NCBI GenBank assembly: GCA_002205965.3
Contig: NADL03000683.1
Coordinates: 930,001 to 994,000, forward strand
Direction: 5' to 3'
From: Kappaphycus alvarezii
Lineage: Eukaryota; Rhodophyta; Florideophyceae; Gigartinales; Solieriaceae
Length of the DNA stretch: 64,000 nt
Shown here: positions 53,341 through 64,000 of the stretch, one piece after another
Position numbering within the stretch: the stretch's first letter is position 1
Layout of the letters: each line of letters opens with the position of its first letter
Translations under genes and position numbers: made by a program
Notes under the pieces: model-generated
Database searches by the model: none
What the model was told of the DNA's origin: nothing
What the model saw: only the letters and a program-made list of their open reading frames with translations

Positions 53341-53522
53341 AGATTGGAGCTTCCCGCCACGAGATGACTGGCGCGGGGTTTCCGGTACAATAGAGTAGTT
53401 CACTCTGGGCCTGTTTTTTGGGGAACAGACGGACCCGAATGAGAACTCGACTTTAAGCCATCAAATGTTGCGAAAAAATGGTCCCTCACGAATCGGTTCA
53501 AGCAACGCTTTTCTAGAGCGAA

Positions 53523-53861
53523 TTAGACCAGTCGCAAACGAAGGAAAGATTCTCCAGACGGCTTAAGCTTTTGCGGTGTGTCCGAAAAAGCGGCCTCCGC
53601 CTCCTTCAAAGGCGTTGTGGGATCCTCCGGGATGTCCAAATCATGCCAAACTCCTTCGTCCTCGCCATCCTCGCCATAGTCGTCTGACAAGTCGAACATG
53701 GGGATGTTGTGCTTGTGCTTTTCCAACGGCGAAAGTTGTGAGAAAAGAAAGCGAAATCCAAGTCTGATTGCGTGTTTCCGAGGGTGGTTCAGAGTTGGTG
53801 CTTGGCGGATAAAAGTGACGCCGGAACTCAAAACCTGCCTGGAAAATGTAAGTGCCACCAC
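53523..53861 (-). CDS. unidentified ORF with acidic tail, possible exon
   Basis: 112 codons from a GTG; the frame is open to about 53888 and the first ATG (53699) would give only 58 residues, MFDLSDDYGEDGEDEGVWHDL followed by a Pro/Glu/Ala-rich part. A good splice-acceptor-like CTTACATTTTCCAG sits near 53842-53855 on the minus strand, so this may be a 3' exon. No family recognised. An overlapping 158-codon frame (53641-54117) is the alternative. Confidence 0.25.
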   Translation of the reverse strand: MVALTFSRQVLSSGVTFIRQAPTLNHPRKHAIRLGFRFLFSQLSPLEKHKHNIPMFDLSDDYGEDGEDEGVWHDLDIPEDPTTPLKEAEAAFSDTPQKLKPSGESFLRLRLV

Positions 53862-54299
53862 AGACAGGCCTGCTCCACTCCTTCAGCTGTGGTACTTGTA
53901 CGATAAGTAAATTTTTGGCACTCCATGCAGCCAATAGAATGGCTCTAAAGTTCCTCTCCTCCCCGGAGGTGCGCAGTTTTGGTTTACACTTTCGCATGGA
54001 CAAGTGTGCCGTCTGGTGGCCAACCGTGTGTACTGCACCATAGATGCAGCTCACATACCTCGAGATGTTTTGCACTAGATCGAATACGAGAACATTTTTT
54101 ATCGGTATGCGGTTCACCGGTGGTTTTTTTTCGATCTGTCGAAGATTGGATGATTAGAGGCACATTTTCTCTCATCCCTCCACCACCAACAAACGAAGTC
54201 ATTTATATCACGCCTAGCTGAGTATTGGTATGGTATCGACCTGCATGATGGCCGCTATTTATTCAGCAATGAGTAGAGCGGATCTGGAGCAGTGAAGTC

Positions 54300-54440
54300 T
54301 ATACATGTAGGCTACAACCCGGACTGCTGATTCCTAACAGTAGGGCATCGCCCGGTGTGGGCAAAGTGGCGTCGATACGGATAGGCTCCAGCCCGGACGG
54401 CGTGGCACCGACACAGACAGGTTCCAGCCCGGACTGCGGT
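54300..54440 (+). repeat. 36-base tandem repeat
   Basis: Units built on GGATAGGCTCCAGCCCGGAC. Two full neighbouring units lie at 54367-54438. Partial units begin at about 54307 (GGCTACAACCCGGACTGC) and about 54480 (TAGGTTCACTCCCCGACGGC). Confidence 0.55.
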
Positions 54441-54719
54441 GCACTATCTTTAACTTCATTTACATAGTTCCTGTATCAGACTAGGTTCACTCCCCGACGG
54501 CGATTTTTTAATACCTTTCGAGGAGATGTGATCAAGTTAATTCCTTAGTTCTATAAAGGCAGCGTCCCCTCAAATAGCAAGGCCAAAAGAAGAGAAAAAA
54601 TAGCGAGACGACCTGGCCAACCTTATCCACTCAGTGCTTTTACTTTTTCTGCCTCCTACTTCTCACAGCATCTATCCTACCCTTTCAACCATTTTACTTG
54701 TCCCAGCAGTGATTCGGCA

Positions 54720-55590
54720 CACGTGGCCTCCCACCTGTTCAGAAATCCCTTGTATGTGAGCTTCGCCAGAACTATGACACCGGGACAGCAGTGCTCCGCA
54801 CACCCATCGGGTCGGACCTATTCATGGGGTGCGAGTTCTCAAAGCACATCGCTTCGTTACAGCCACTCCTCAAATCTCTTTTAATCCTGGAGGACACTCA
54901 TGTGGCTCTCCACCTACTGCGGACCTGCTTTGGTGTATGTCGGATCAACTACCTCTTACGTGTAGTTCCTCCTCATTCCACTCTTCAGGAAGCAACTAAA
55001 TTCCACGCCGCTGTTGAAGACACTCTGCGGGCGTTAATGGGAGGGGTTCTGGACGCCGACACTTTTCGAGAATTACAACTTCTTATTGCGCCCTTTTGGC
55101 CCCGCAAGGCAACATTTGGAATCGGGCTCATCTCCGATAAGCTCACTGTGGCAGCCGCCTTCCTTCCCTCCGTATCCCTCACGAGTGACCTGTACTCTAC
55201 CCTTTTTCCTGTGCTACCGAACACTGCTCTCCAATCATACAAATCTGCGGTTCGTGCACATGATCAGTGGAAGACGCAAGTGGCGCCCGAGAACGTTGTC
55301 CAGTTCACGGCTATCGACTCAAGACAGCGGTTTGCGCAAGGGCAACTCGCTTGTCCAGTTGAGGAAAAGGCTTTTGACGCCATGCCAAAGGGGATGAGAG
55401 GACCGTGGCACTCTGAGCCTCGTTGTCAGTGGATGGTTGCAAGGACTGGCCTTCATGCCAACCGGCTCCAGACCTGGGTACCTACATCTCGGGCCGCAAT
55501 TACAAGACGTGGTTGCAGTTCTATCGCAGGGTACCACTATTTCCTCCCGCTTCAAAATGATATAAGGGTGAATGCACGGCACTCATGAAT
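54720..55590 (+). mobile_element. LINE post-RT fragment
   Basis: A 265-codon open frame (54791-55588). VLRTPIGSDLFMGCEFSKHI (palm end), HLLRTCFGVCRINYLLRVVPP (connector helix), FHAAVEDTLRALMGGVLD and FWPRKATFGIGLISDKLTVA, then MRGPWHSEPRCQWMVARTGLHA before the zinc finger. The finger and endonuclease are missing after 55590. It is the same family as 2471-2966 and 28946-29599. The sequence just upstream (54545 CTATAAAGGC and a pyrimidine-rich tract) is not LINE-like. Confidence 0.7.
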
Positions 55591-55917
55591 CAGTACGGTG
55601 ACTACGGGCAGTGCAGTGCCAATGGATCCACCCGTGGGTGGCGGCAAGACTCGCAGGGGGGCTGGCCTCCGACTGCTCAGAAATGCGCCAACCGGGTTGC
55701 AACTGGCATTGCCGCACGGACAACCATTCCGATTGCTGATGCGCAGCAAACATTTTTCGCTCCTCACGAGGCTAGACTCGTCCAGAATAAGGCCAGTTGT
55801 TTTTTGGAAGGGGTTTTGCCCGACAGCTAAGGCCACAGCATGAACGTGTACATATTCCAGAGAACCTCCGTTTTCAGGGTATAACAGTGGACACCTAAAT
55901 TAGGAATCGTCTGCGAT

Positions 55918-56163
55918 TGCTGTTATCGGGAAAATAAGGAAAGCAGTCCCATTTACCTCTTTTACGCCTCGACCTCACTTTGTTGTCATCAGGGAAAATT
56001 GAGTAAACTACCCCATTGGAAAAAGGTTTGGGTGTTTTACTCTTGGAAGATATATGTGATACCTCATTTATGTCATCAGTAAAATTGAGTACATTATCCC
56101 ATTTAGTCCTTGTCTCCGCTGTTTTTATCATCAGTAAAATTGAGTGAAAGATCCCATTTACCG
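55918..56163 (+). repeat. degenerate ~57-base minisatellite
   Basis: Four units beginning near 55918, 55981, 56069 and 56127 on TGTCATCAG(T/G)AAAATTGAGT...CCCATTTA; a fifth lone unit is at 56715-56751. The second unit is about 30 bases longer because it contains GGTTTGGGTGTTTTACTC, then TTGGAAGATATAT, a copy of the dispersed motif. Confidence 0.55.
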
Positions 56164-57129
56164 GTGTGGAAGACGTGGAAGTTCAGTAAGTTGCAGTGGT
56201 GTGTACGTTGTTGGTTGCTAGGGCATGCTCACCCATTGAAACAGAGAGGAACGCTACCGGGGCGCTGCTAAAGGAACAGTAGAGACGATGTTAGTGGGTT
56301 CAAAAAATAGGGAGAAAAGGTTCAATGGAGTGTACCTGGGTTCCCACAAGAATCCGGATGAGCCCCCTTTATATAGGCAGTACTTTAGCTCTACTCTAGA
56401 ACTTCTATACTTTTGTTAACTCAGCAGAATTTACTAGATTCTAGAGGTGTAACTATAGAATTGTACTATATAGAACATAACTAAGTAAATAAAACGATGG
56501 CGTGGGGCTCCACGTCAAATAAAAACATTGAAGGAAAATCAAGCTTCTATATTCATTCAAGAAGATGCAGTTTCTCTGTTACACCACTGTGTAATAGAGA
56601 ACTGAAATAACAAAAGCGACTCCCTATTACACAGCGGTGTAACAGAGACATTTTTACACCATTTTTACGACATAGGCAATAACTGAAGCGTCTTGGGAAC
56701 ACAAACGAACCCAATTGTCATAAGGAAAACTGAGTGAACCACCCCATTCAACCCAATACACCCCATTTTCCCCCGTTGCACGTTAATATTTGGGGAACTC
56801 CCCGCACAGGGCAAAATAACTCTATTTGCCTACTACCAAATCAATTTACTTGTAATGTAGACTAGAACCCAGTGTCGTGTCTGTAGTCCAGATATAGTGC
56901 TCACCCAATTTAGTGCTCCGCTGATCTGGCTAACAGTCATCCTGGAGACAAAAGTAGCTTCAATCATTATTTGGATACAAGAAGCACATTCCAGGTATTT
57001 TGGATTTAGTATAAATGGTAACTGAGGAATGAAAGTAAAAAACGGTCGAACCGCATCTTTACACCGACAAAGTTCAACTCCCTCCGTGTCACATTGAACA
57101 GGCATATGGGCCCGGAAACTGCGAATCCA
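56164..57129. other. no gene; possible LTR-like promoter
   Basis: CCCCCTTTATATAGGC at about 56370 resembles a TATA region. The rest has no ORF. It might include the 5' LTR of copia fragment C, but no second copy exists to test this. Confidence 0.3.
56574..56649. repeat. 28-base inverted repeat (hairpin)
   Basis: Arms 56574-56601 and 56622-56649 pair at 26 of 28 positions around a 20-base loop. The core word is TCTCTGTTACACC. It could be a foldback element or a cruciform or RNA hairpin. No gene is adjacent. Confidence 0.65.
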
Positions 57130-57854
57130 CTACGGAACTAACACAGGTACTCTAACCATGGACATATCGTCGGGCGACCCCTTCAAGCTGAAATTCGAGC
57201 CATTCAAAGCGACTATATACTACTCACGGTTGAATGAGATTGAGTTGATTTTGAGCGTCAAGGGAGTGTGGAAATATGTCTATTCTGCCGGCTCTACCCA
57301 AGCGATAGCATCTGACGAAACAGAGTCCTATTTGGAACTCATGTAAATTTTGATGTCAATCTATCGAGCCTGTACGGCGTAGATGATAAAGATCCGCAAC
57401 CCTTGCGGGGTGTGAAAAATTCTGAAGGACATGTAAAGGTCTAATGCTGAGGCTGCCATCGATCCATCAATCCCCACTTCAAGAAGCTGCGGAATCTGCA
57501 GATGTCTGGGAAGGAATCAATCGTGGAATATGTGAATCGTCTCAAAAGTTTCTCGTGAACGAGCTGCTGGACGCCGATAACAGCGTAGAAGACTGTGAAA
57601 AGTGCCGCACCCCGCTGCGGGGCCTACACAAGGACTTTGATTAAAGTGCAAAGGTCATTAGTAAGTACTACAAGTCCTTCACCGAGGCGGTGTTTCATTT
57701 CATAATCGAAGAGAGCACCAATACGAAGGAAGAAGAAATGGATCTTGCTCTAATAAATAGCCATGGGCACTAGAAGCAGGTCATTGACAGCATAATGTGC
57801 AACAAATGTGGTGATAAGGGACTTATTTAGAGGCATTACCTTTCCGAAAATGAT

Positions 57855-57896
57855 TGTCACCACTGCGGCAAGAGGACCCACCTGTTAAAGAACTGC
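57855..57896 (+). CDS. copia C gag zinc knuckle
   Basis: CHHCGKRTHLLKNC fits C-x2-C-x4-H-x4-C exactly, the nucleic-acid-binding knuckle of gag. A second, decayed one (CNKCGDKG) precedes it at about 57797. Confidence 0.6.
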
Positions 57897-58404
57897 TGGC
57901 ATAACCCAGATAGCCCTGCGTTTCGTGCTGGACGTCTCTTGAAGCAATTAGAGAGAAGAACCCCAACATGCCGAAGCAGAAGTGCAAGGATAACAGCTTT
58001 CAGCATTAATTTGTCATGGCGTCGGGACTCATACGCTACTGATCTCTGATGGCTGTAACGCAGAGTAAAAGGAGATATACGAATCCGGGGCCACCAAATA
58101 CATATGTAACTCGAAGTAATGGTTTAAATCATTCGTGTCCTCACCCGGATGGGTGCAGGACGGCAACAGTGCACGTGTTATTTCATATGGTACTGACGAC
58201 ATTAGTGTCCTTCTACTGGTTGATGGAACTGCGAACGTGTTAATTTTTAAAGATGTGACATATCCCTCCAAAATAATGTTCAATTTAATTTCAAGAAGTC
58301 GTGTTCGAAAAACTATGTTCAAGATTGTCGCTGAGGATGATGAAAAATCAAGAGGCATAAAGAGGATGGTACAGAAGGACACTAGACCGAATTAGACCAT
58401 TTGC

Positions 58405-59200
58405 ATGGATACCTCTCATGGTATGGTTATAGCCGTGATCTCCGTGCAGACGGCTGCCGCTGCATTCCCAGACGACAGTGAGCTGTGGTACAGGCGTTTA
58501 TGTCACGTAAGGAACAAAGCCATCAAGGCGTCACGTGAAATGGTTCTCGGACTGCTGGAAATGAACACTGGCAGTGATAGTGTATCCATTCCATGCGGCA
58601 CGGAAAAGTCGAAGCGCAAGCTTGGACGCCTACTGAAGTCCAGATCGACCAACTGCCCACTCGATAGGGTGTGCAGCGACCTTGTTGGTCCTGTATACCC
58701 GTGCCTCATGAGCGGAGAGAATTACTTCTTGACATTGTTAGAGCAATGCAGTGGGTACTTGATAGTACGATTTATACGACGGAAATCAATGGAGGGAGAG
58801 GCAGTTGTTGAAATGATACCAAAGCTGGAGAAAACTTTCAACCAGACCATGCAACAGCTCTCTCAAACTCGCCGCAAAAGCTTCAAGTGGTTCAGAACGG
58901 ACGGTAGTGGGGTATATCTTGGGCAATAATTGCGGTCACGGCTTGAGATACGCAGTATAGTTCATGAGCAGACGACAGACTAATTGTCTGAATAGAATGG
59001 CGGAGCTGAGAGACTGAACCGCACACTGATGGATATGGAGAGTTCCGCAGTGACCGCTTCACAATTCAATCCCCCTAATACCTTGTACTTGTAAGCCTTA
59101 AACTGCGCCAACTACGTCAGAAACCTTCTGATCACCCGAGGCAGTCGGTCCAAGGCCACTCCGTTTGAACCCGTTCACAGAATGGAACTGGACCTCTTTC
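58405..59200 (+). CDS. copia C integrase region, fossil
   Basis: 58405-58929 is open. ELWYRRLCHVRNKAI is the pre-integrase start. NCPLDRVCSDLVGPVYPC has the first Asp, and YFLTLLEQCSGYLIVRFI follows. KWFRTDGSGVYLGQ has the second Asp. NGGAERLNRTLMDM near 59000 has the Glu. PFEPVHRM-type sequence follows near 59160. It is a different copia clade from copia 1 and B, closer to plant/fungal Ty1-type integrases. Confidence 0.75.
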
Positions 59201-59740
59201 ATGTACATTTCTTTTGGTATAAGGCTTTTTTGCACATCCGAAGCAGAAGTGCAACTGTGAATTAGACACGCGGGCTGAGGAAGGCACTTTTTGGTGTGGA
59301 TCATGGCGATGCTGCCCGGCTATTTGTGACGGATTCTGAGGAAATGTCAATTTCGAAAGAAGTTCATTCGATGAGGTACCTGGTAATCTTGGGACCACGT
59401 CTTAGACGTGAGAAGTATGTCTTTCTTATAGATCCCCAATTTGGAGTCAAAATACTTGAGCACGACCAGGCTAAGCCAGAAGCTGAAACAATGGCAGAAG
59501 AAAACCATGAGGTTGAGCCCGTACCTGCAGATATAGGCAACGATGACCCCATAACACCCGTGTCTGCTGCTGAGAAACATTGGCAGGACTCTCTATAATC
59601 AGTTACTTACATTACTGGCCTGAGACGCTCATCCCACTACACTGCTGGTGAGCCACCGGAACGCTATGAGTATGATGCAGTAATGTTCAGCAGCTTCATG
59701 GTTAACAGCTTACATATATATATGGTCGGAACACCGATTC

Positions 59741-62519
59741 AATTGATAACATTATTTTTAATAGCATCGATAGCTTTCTATTTCTTTCAAATCATTACGC
59801 CCTTTGTGAAGCTGACTGCAGGTTAGGTCTGCAGTGTTTCTCGCTGCTTTTCTGAGACCGTTAGGTGTGATTTTTTTACCGTCGTTTACAGTGATTCGAA
59901 TTTCATGGCGACGGCAATGATAACAAATTTAAATGCTCTCTGGGCTGAATGGAACCCGAAAGAGTCTCTACTGCGAGTTTTACGTTCGTGGAACCATATT
60001 TTCCGCTCTCTGTTCAGTACACGGGAAATAGCGCCTCGCGAAGAGCAGGGTCAGTTGAAGAACTTTGCGCAGCCAAACGAATTATTTAATAAGTTTCTTT
60101 AAACCACCCTCTCCCCCTTAAACTGCTGAATTTTCCTATTTTCCCAAATTACCGCCGAATTTTTCAGACCTTCCCCCTCTCCTCCCTTCAAACAATGCGC
60201 CCCCCTTCCTTTTTCAAGCACTATTCCATCCTATCTCTACCTTCTTACCTATTATACTCTCCTTTTCCCCTCAAATACCACACCCTACCACTTTCTCAAC
60301 CATTGCACACCCTTCCTTCTCATCTAGTAAAACCTTTTGTAGTGCAATGCGTAGTGCGAAGATGTTCTCGTCTAGGTACAGAATTCCGTCAGACAATTAG
60401 AAAAACATCACACAAACAACAATACTTACAGAATGTTCGCTGTCTCTCTTTCCCTTTAAGCAGCATGCTGTTGCCTTTCTTTTAGAGAGCTGCGGAAAAT
60501 TCTTATAGGGTAAAGATCTGTTGAAGTCTATCGTAGATAGACCACAAGGATATTCTGAACAGAATGATAGCAACATGCACTGGGCCTGTGCTGGAAAATA
60601 CTGTTGAAAGGGCTCCCTCTCCATCAAAGTGGCGACTCCGTGCCGAATGTTAAGAATAGAACCGTCCAATAGTACGTAATTGGTCGCCGAGGGTCAAAGT
60701 ATCCTGAAAACTCAACCAGTAGGGGAGTGGTGGCCAATTGTCTGAGCACCCTTCTAACTTTATTACTTCAGGAAGATGATTGGGGTTGTGACGCTAGGTG
60801 TGAGGTATTATCCTAGGGAATATATCATTCACCTCCGCACTTGATACATATGAGGCAGGTTCTAGAACTTTTATCTTCGGGCCCTGTTGACATATAGCTA
60901 AAATGTCACGTACTCAACATGGTGAAGCTGAGACAGGTTTCAAGCCCCCGCACTTCTTTCGGGCCATCTCAGACTATCAGTATTACATCCTGTAAGCAAA
61001 CTGAATTCATTGCGTAGTTTACCACCGTGGCGAGCGCCAAGAATGTATTCGTCATTTTAGTCCGTGCATTAGATTCTATCTGTAAGGCTCACATCTTAAG
61101 GACATAATATGCCGCAATATTTCTTCCGGTCAGCGTGTTTTGTAAGTATATCTGAGATTTTCCGTCCATATAGATATAACTAAGAAATTTCCTTAACTCT
61201 AGAGTTGTGAATCTCCAATAGAGCTCCATGCGAAAGTTGATTCTAACAATCACCCAAGAAATAGACAATGATGCTAAATAACGTGCAGTCGCTTTCCGGA
61301 CTGCATAATTCATCGCTGCTGCAGGCTGTAAAGTCCGATCAGTTATACAGAATCAAGAAAAGATCGTATTCGAAACGAAAAACTCAAGGGACGGAGGAAT
61401 TATAATATATTTGGCACTGAATTCTGGCTAATTATATCTAAATTCGGCTAAAGGACTCCAATAAGAATTCCTTTTGGGACCTAGGGGAATCTTGGATGGC
61501 TTTTGTGGACCATTATTCACATGTGGCAATAAATTATGGCATAAGTCCTCAACAGAAACTTTAGTACCTTCAAATTTTGTCCAAAAGCGCTAGGCAGTTC
61601 TGAATTGCAGATTAAGAGACATATGCTCAGGCATTTCAGCAATAAATTGAGGTGATACAAAGCGAGGTCAACTCCCCTGTTCCTCAAAGTCGTCTGAAGA
61701 ACTATCTTCACACAATTCGAGTTTCTGATTTTTTCAGGGGCGGTCTGGAGGCTTCGATGAATCTAGCTAAATAATGCAAGCTGACCGCCAATTTTTTCAA
61801 TGCAAGTACCAGAATACCACCGCGGCAAGACCCAAAAAGATCCAATTCCTTCAGAACGTTACACTCGGATACCACTGATGGCGCAAGCATCTTAGTCTAG
61901 TTGCATTGTATAAACTCATTATTTCAGATTAATTACAGTGAAAAAGAACTATCATAACATTTTGAAAAAGAAGCCAGAAAAATCTTTGCAAGAACAACGT
62001 TAATGCGCCATTTGATGAGCAGAATATACACGAGGCTTTGCAGGGTCTGTACATGTAACAATCCAATCCATTTGAGATTATGGAGTTAAATTTCAAATCA
62101 TTTTCGAACAAAACTTCTAGAAATTTCCAGATGTTTCAAATGCTTCGATTCTATTCCTGTTCTCAAGGAACGCAAGAAGAGCTTGCACTCCGCGAGGGTT
62201 GATACTAAAATCTCTATCTCAGTGATAAAAAGGACTCAAAGAAGTACGCCGTTCATATGACCGCAGCAAAACTCTGCAGACAGCTCAATAGCACGGGTGA
62301 TGAAGATGTAGACGATGGGGAAGAACCCGATGACGTCTATTTTTTTGTCCACCCTAAGATGGTAATATGGTTCAGAAAGTTCCGAGACATCACATCTTAG
62401 GCTCCCGCAACTGTACTCCAACGTCGTTTCAGATACACATCAAATATTTGTAATAGAATCTACCTGGGATAAATAAACATCGCAAAAGTTTGAGGTTGCA
62501 TGCGTTGAATCGGCTCCAC
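59741..62519. other. no recognisable gene
   Basis: Long interval with only short frames. A 65-codon frame at 59905-60102 (NALWAEWNPKESLLRVLRSW) is unassigned. 60105-60340 is a pyrimidine-rich tract on the plus strand (many CTTCC and CTCCC runs), like the tracts in the copia A LTR. 62236-62400 could be decayed gag of fragment D. Confidence 0.35.
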
Positions 62520-64000
62520 AGAGAACTGTGATTATAAATGCTCAGGCCAAATATTACTGTGCTATTATCAACACTGATCTCATGTGCGGAGTGAAGAGGA
62601 GTAGAATGAAGTATATCTTAGGATAGTCCACTCACGGGGGAATTGATAGCATCTCCATTCGAATCCCTGTCTTCTATAACTTCTTCCGTTCATTTACCGC
62701 GAAAATAGCCGAATTTGACGCACCAGTACTCCTCTACATTGACTTCCTCACTCAGACACGACTCATTTTGAATTTTTCAGGAGATGCAGTTGGATTGAGG
62801 GCATATGAGTAGACACTCTTATCGGTGCGTTGCGAGTGAATTTGTACATATAATATTTTGTCATGGTGTTATTTACTTCCATAGAGATTCGAAAGGTCCA
62901 TTAAAACTTCCACCACCCAAATCCAGGCAAACTTCATGTAATGACGCGAAGAGATGACCCAGAACATGTGCCCTCAGAGCTCACGGCAGACCTAGACAGC
63001 ATAAACGCAACCTTTGAAGTATTTAAAAAGGAATTGTATTCTTTCTAAATTTTCTAAATGTCCCCTCCGATTCGGTATTGCGTATTCAATAGGACTGTAT
63101 GTCCCTAGCCTAATGAAACCGGAGAATAACACATTTTTACACGTTGCAGGAAGGGATACCAAGCTCTAAGCTTCCTATTTTCTGAAGGAATAGTCTACAA
63201 AAAACATATGGAACGCATTAATGCAAATTTTGTTATCAGAATATGTAGGTTTCAAGAAAATATTGAGGTAGACCAAGGACGACAGTTCAACTTGTTGAAT
63301 AAGAAGAACCTTGTGCAAGTCGTCGGTTTAAAGTAACCGTCTTCCTGCTCCAAAATACATAACGCGCTCTGAATAGGAGGACTACATCACACTTTCCGCC
63401 GTCGGGTCTACTGCAATTTTATTACCGATAGCCCGCTCATCGAACGAGGCATCGCTTTGCTGCTCTCTGTCAAGGCTGTTTACGTTACTTACGGGCCTTC
63501 AGTACTATGAACCACGCTCTTGTTAGTTGGTGTCATTCCGCGCATTCCTCTCACACTAAAGGAACTGCCTGACCATATTAAGCGGCCGAGGGCACTAAGT
63601 GGGTCATGAAAGGAAATGAAGGAAATATATCATAATGCTCTTTTGAGTACTGAACTGCGTAGAAACGTACCTTCAGCCGCTTACATGACGTATGAAATTG
63701 GAGATGGGGTATTCATGTAAAGAGATAAGCAAGCGATCAAGTGCGTAGGGCCGGTAGTAGTTCGACATTTTTTCAGGAAAAATGATGACCTTGGATAGCG
63801 GCGATCGCATTGCGAGAGCTTCGATTGAAACACTAAAGCGATTCAAAGAGAATAAATAGGAATCAGAGACAGAGATACCAGAATCCCTATTCGGGGACCA
63901 CTAGGCCAATAATAAGTTAAGATCTGCAGTAGTGGACGACTACGAAGACCTGGTGGATGATTCCTTGGTGACGAAGGAACTGGAAGCTGCGCGTGATGAG
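62520..64000 (+). mobile_element. Ty1/copia fragment D, fossil (right edge)
   Basis: Protease-like TVINAQAKYYCAIINTDLMC near 62530 parallels TVIGKAQANNY- of copia B. Integrase pieces near 63250 (VDQGRQFNLLNKKNLVQV) and 63450-63560 (IALLLSVKAVYVTYGP, then VIPRIPLTLKELPDHIKRP) and the C-terminal YEIGDGVFM...KCVGPVVVRHFF near 63700 follow in the proper order. The element runs off the window. Strongly decayed, more than ten breaks. Confidence 0.6.

Larger units (their letters stand above)
57130..59740 (+). mobile_element. Ty1/copia fragment C, fossil, no RT
   Basis: Gag (57158-57346, with FEPFKATIYYSRLNEIELIL; then 57444-57750), zinc knuckle (57855-57896), protease-like stretch (58135-58395: VISYGTDDISVLLLVDGTANV), integrase (58405-59200) and a post-integrase acidic linker (59296-59598). 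The reverse transcriptase and RNase H are absent, so the 3' half has been lost. About ten breaks. Confidence 0.7.

Noticed and set aside
1-64000. tRNA, rRNA, CRISPR, operons or bacterial ribosome-binding sites
   Set aside because: Nothing matching conserved rRNA or tRNA cores was seen. The repeats are not regularly spaced, and the content is eukaryotic retroelements.

Overview
This is nuclear eukaryotic DNA from a gene-poor, transposon-packed region. Nearly every recognisable coding stretch belongs to a mobile element: Ty1/copia LTR elements, tyrosine-recombinase (DIRS/PAT-type) retrotransposons, LINEs with a restriction-like endonuclease tail, and Tc1/mariner DNA transposons. No rRNA, tRNA, CRISPR array or operon was recognised. 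The mix (copia elements with a half-initiator-tRNA-type primer site, DIRS/PAT elements, R2-like LINEs, scarce intronless host genes) would suit a repeat-rich alga such as a red macroalga or another protist-like eukaryote. The lineage is an inference and cannot be fixed from this window.

Layout. 1-890: gag end of a minus-strand copia element running off the left edge. 2.4-3.0 kb: LINE scrap. 3.46-8.77 kb: DIRS/PAT element 1 (plus). 9.6-13.3 kb: scattered LINE and copia scraps in otherwise featureless DNA. 13.73-15.29 kb: Tc1-like element 1. 15.33-22.42 kb: Tc1-like element 2, whose right inverted repeat is split by a young copia element (16866-22401, minus). 22.87-28.90 kb: DIRS/PAT element 2 (minus), itself carrying a ~0.74 kb insertion. 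28.95-32.3 kb: the most complete LINE (minus), its 3' part missing next to DIRS element 2. 33.0-33.55 kb: the best host gene, an intact secreted protein with four tandem six-cysteine knottin-like units. 34.0-36.9 kb: three same-strand truncated LINE tails and small ORFs. 37.66-51.14 kb: copia element B, whose 5' LTR is split by copia element A (37807-44991). 51.8-55.6 kb: LINE pieces and unassigned ORFs. 55.9-56.7 kb: minisatellite and a strong hairpin. 57.1-59.7 kb: copia fragment C. 59.7-62.5 kb: nothing recognisable. 62.5-64.0 kb: copia fragment D, running off the right edge.

The elements form a relative time series. Copia B is older (its LTRs are strongly diverged) and was hit by copia A (LTRs about a tenth diverged). 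Tc1 element 2 is old and was hit by a copia whose two 350-base LTRs differ at only two positions. The two DIRS elements share one split-direct-repeat plan but have different terminal sequences, so they are separate subfamilies. Short dispersed repeats, including a ~35-base motif found at about nine places, link otherwise unrelated intervals. The points most worth follow-up are the cysteine-rich secreted protein, the DIRS repeat architecture with its overlapping second reading frame, the antisense ORF inside copia A, and the short mobile unit inserted in a LINE tail.
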